Shown one piece after another: positions 22,200-23,311 of a stretch of DNA of 23,311 bases. Numbering within the stretch: position 1 is the stretch's first letter; each line of letters begins with the position of its first letter. The position numbers and the translations under genes are program-made. The stretch comes from Lachnoclostridium sp. UBA1308 (GTDB lineage: Bacteria > Bacillota > Clostridia > Lachnospirales > Lachnospiraceae), in contig DBTU01000005.1 in the NCBI GenBank assembly GCA_002307215.1, positions 35,919 through 59,229 on the forward strand, written 5' to 3'. The notes beneath the pieces were generated by a model that saw nothing but the letters and a program-made list of their open reading frames with translations, had not been told where the DNA came from and searched no databases.

Positions 22200-23084
22200 T
22201 TATTCCTTGGTTTCGTTTAAACTATCTAAAAAATATCTGGCAGCATCAGAAATTGGGACATCATTATTATATGCCGCTACCAGCATTCGGGGAGGTATCC
22301 GCTGGTCAATGGCTATGACGGACAGATTATCCAATTCTTTGACACAAAAATCAGGGAGAAAGGCAATTCCGAGTCCAATCTTAGCAAGGTCAATCAACAG
22401 ATCATTACTGCTTAACTCTATCTCCGGAACAAGATCAAGAGAATGTTCCAAAAAGAGATTATGTAAAAAAATGCTGGTAGTAGACCGTTTATCTAGCATC
22501 AAAATCGGATATTGCTGAAGTTCATTTAGGGTTATCGATCGGTCAGCCAAAGGAAAAGCCTCACTGTTAGCAATAAAGATATCTCTGAATTCTTTCACCG
22601 GGATAATCTGCATCATATTATTAAGCGCAGAATTAGGAGAATTCGTAACAATAATATCAACCTCGTTGCGCTCCAGCATGCTGGCGCACTGAAGTGAGGT
22701 GCCGTTGGTTACCTTGATATGAATATTTGGGTACTGTTTATGGAAATTATTTAAGAAGGGAACCAGATAATAGCGGCAGATTGTATCGCTTGCACCAATT
22801 CTTAATTGAATACCACTCTTAGAATCTGTGCATAACTGGCTTTCTCCTCGGCTAATCAAATTGATTGCCGGTTCAATATGCTTTAGCAGTAATTCGCCTT
22901 CCTTCGTTAGAGAAACCCTTTTCGTACTGCGGATAAAAAGAGTTAGATTTAACCGCTTCTCTAAGGTCTTAACCGACTGACTGACAGCAGACTGACTTAT
23001 GAACAGAGCGTCTGCAGCATCCGAAAAACTTAAATTTTTCGCTACTTGATAAAACACTTTGTAAAGTTCATAATTGATATCCAT
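22200..23084 (-). CDS. LysR-family transcriptional regulator
   Basis: One-component regulator of 294 residues, typical for the family. The winged helix-turn-helix (about 1-60) has LSFSDAADALFISQSAVSQS, then VKTLEKRLNLTLFIRSTKR and the wing VSLTKEGELLL. A linker helix leads to the periplasmic-binding-protein-like effector domain (about 88-294). The effector cannot be read from sequence; the family resembles CysL/YwfM-like regulators but I would not assign one. AGGGG about 7 nt before the ATG sets the start. It reads toward the BlaI operon and is divergent from a promoter at 23202-23229 whose gene lies outside the window and is the likely target. Confidence 0.93.
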   Translation of the reverse strand: MDINYELYKVFYQVAKNLSFSDAADALFISQSAVSQSVKTLEKRLNLTLFIRSTKRVSLTKEGELLLKHIEPAINLISRGESQLCTDSKSGIQLRIGASDTICRYYLVPFLNNFHKQYPNIHIKVTNGTSLQCASMLERNEVDIIVTNSPNSALNNMMQIIPVKEFRDIFIANSEAFPLADRSITLNELQQYPILMLDKRSTTSIFLHNLFLEHSLDLVPEIELSSNDLLIDLAKIGLGIAFLPDFCVKELDNLSVIAIDQRIPPRMLVAAYNNDVPISDAARYFLDSLNETKE

Positions 23085-23118
23085 ATGAGGCCCCTTTCTT
23101 TCAAATCAATAATAAACC

Positions 23119-23136
23119 AAGCACAATAGAGTGCTT
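23119..23136. promoter_or_regulatory. Small dyad in the LysR leader
   Basis: AAGCAC (23119-23124) and GTGCTT (23131-23136) form a perfect 6-bp inverted repeat 35 nt before the LysR start on its own strand. It could be a site for autoregulation or a leader hairpin. Confidence 0.3.
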
Positions 23137-23163
23137 ATTTATAGAATCGTGTGAGTTGCATCT

Positions 23164-23178
23164 ATTAGATTATCTAAT
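23164..23178. promoter_or_regulatory. LysR-type operator candidate
   Basis: ATTAGATTATCTAAT is a perfect 15-bp palindrome and fits the T-N11-A rule of LysR-family sites. It lies between the regulator and the divergent promoter, the classical place for the recognition site. Confidence 0.6.
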
Positions 23179-23201
23179 ATAAAGATTAACATATATTAAT
23201 T

Positions 23202-23229
23202 TTGATTATAAGACATCTTATGATATAAT
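23202..23229 (+). promoter_or_regulatory. Divergent promoter with palindrome in its spacer
   Basis: TTGATT (23202-23207), a 16-nt spacer and TATAAT (23224-23229) would drive a gene beyond the right edge. The palindrome ATAAGACATCTTAT (23208-23221) fills the spacer, so a protein bound there would control the promoter directly. Confidence 0.6.
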
Positions 23230-23260
23230 GCAAGTAAATGATAGATCAATGATGATTGTG

Positions 23261-23275
23261 GTTACAGTTCAGCCT
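23261..23275 (+). repeat. 15-nt motif shared with the ABC transporter leader
   Basis: GTTACAGTTCAGCCT differs at one base from GTTACAGTTTAGCCT at 15724-15738. The copy here lies in the leader of the divergent transcript and is cut by the window end, so its full extent is not visible. Confidence 0.45.
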
Positions 23276-23311
23276 AACAAGGTAGCGACAAGACCGGGAA
23301 AGAAATGTTTC

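Overview
The window looks like chromosomal DNA from a low-GC, anaerobic, probably motile member of the Clostridia, most likely Lachnospiraceae. The clues are strong AGGAGG ribosome-binding sites, A/T-rich promoters, an oxygen-sensitive class III ribonucleotide reductase, a Na+-pumping decarboxylase beta subunit and a methyl-accepting chemotaxis protein. Nearly every gene is an intact housekeeping or signalling gene. I see no phage, transposase, CRISPR array, rRNA or tRNA.

Layout. 1-3.4 kb: a chemoreceptor, then a secreted SH3-NlpC/P60 wall hydrolase that ends in a 13-bp tandem repeat and a long hairpin terminator. 3.4-4.75 kb (minus strand): the membrane beta subunit of a sodium-translocating decarboxylase, followed by a 51-residue one-helix protein that resembles the gamma/OadG subunit. 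5.1-7.5 kb: a TPR lipoprotein and the ribosome-associated GTPase HflX, probably one operon. 7.7-11.8 kb: DNA-precursor genes, namely nrdD with a fused C-terminal redoxin domain, then thyA-folA behind a leader with competing Shine-Dalgarno/anti-Shine-Dalgarno segments. 12.1-15.6 kb: ilvE, a small membrane protein of unknown function and guaB. 15.9-19.2 kb: an ABC ATPase/FtsX-type permease pair. 19.25-19.8 kb: mgsA. 19.9-22.1 kb: a BlaI-like repressor, an M56 (BlaR1-like) membrane protease without a penicillin-sensor domain, and a secreted protein of unknown function. 22.2-23.1 kb (minus strand): a LysR regulator with palindromes upstream that overlap a divergent promoter leaving the window.

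How the genes work together: nrdD, thyA, folA and guaB all supply nucleotides (anaerobic dNTPs, dTMP, tetrahydrofolate recycling, GMP). They have separate promoters and terminators, so this is a neighbourhood, not one operon. The BlaI/M56/secreted-protein trio looks like a self-contained envelope-signal switch.

The least ordinary structures are two copies of a palindromic intergenic element (downstream of folA and of the 165-aa gene), the thyA leader, the NrdD-redoxin fusion and the BlaI/M56 trio. The palindromic element is the best candidate for something undescribed: both copies keep the same unpaired internal loop inside a long stem, and one copy supplies the folA stop codon.
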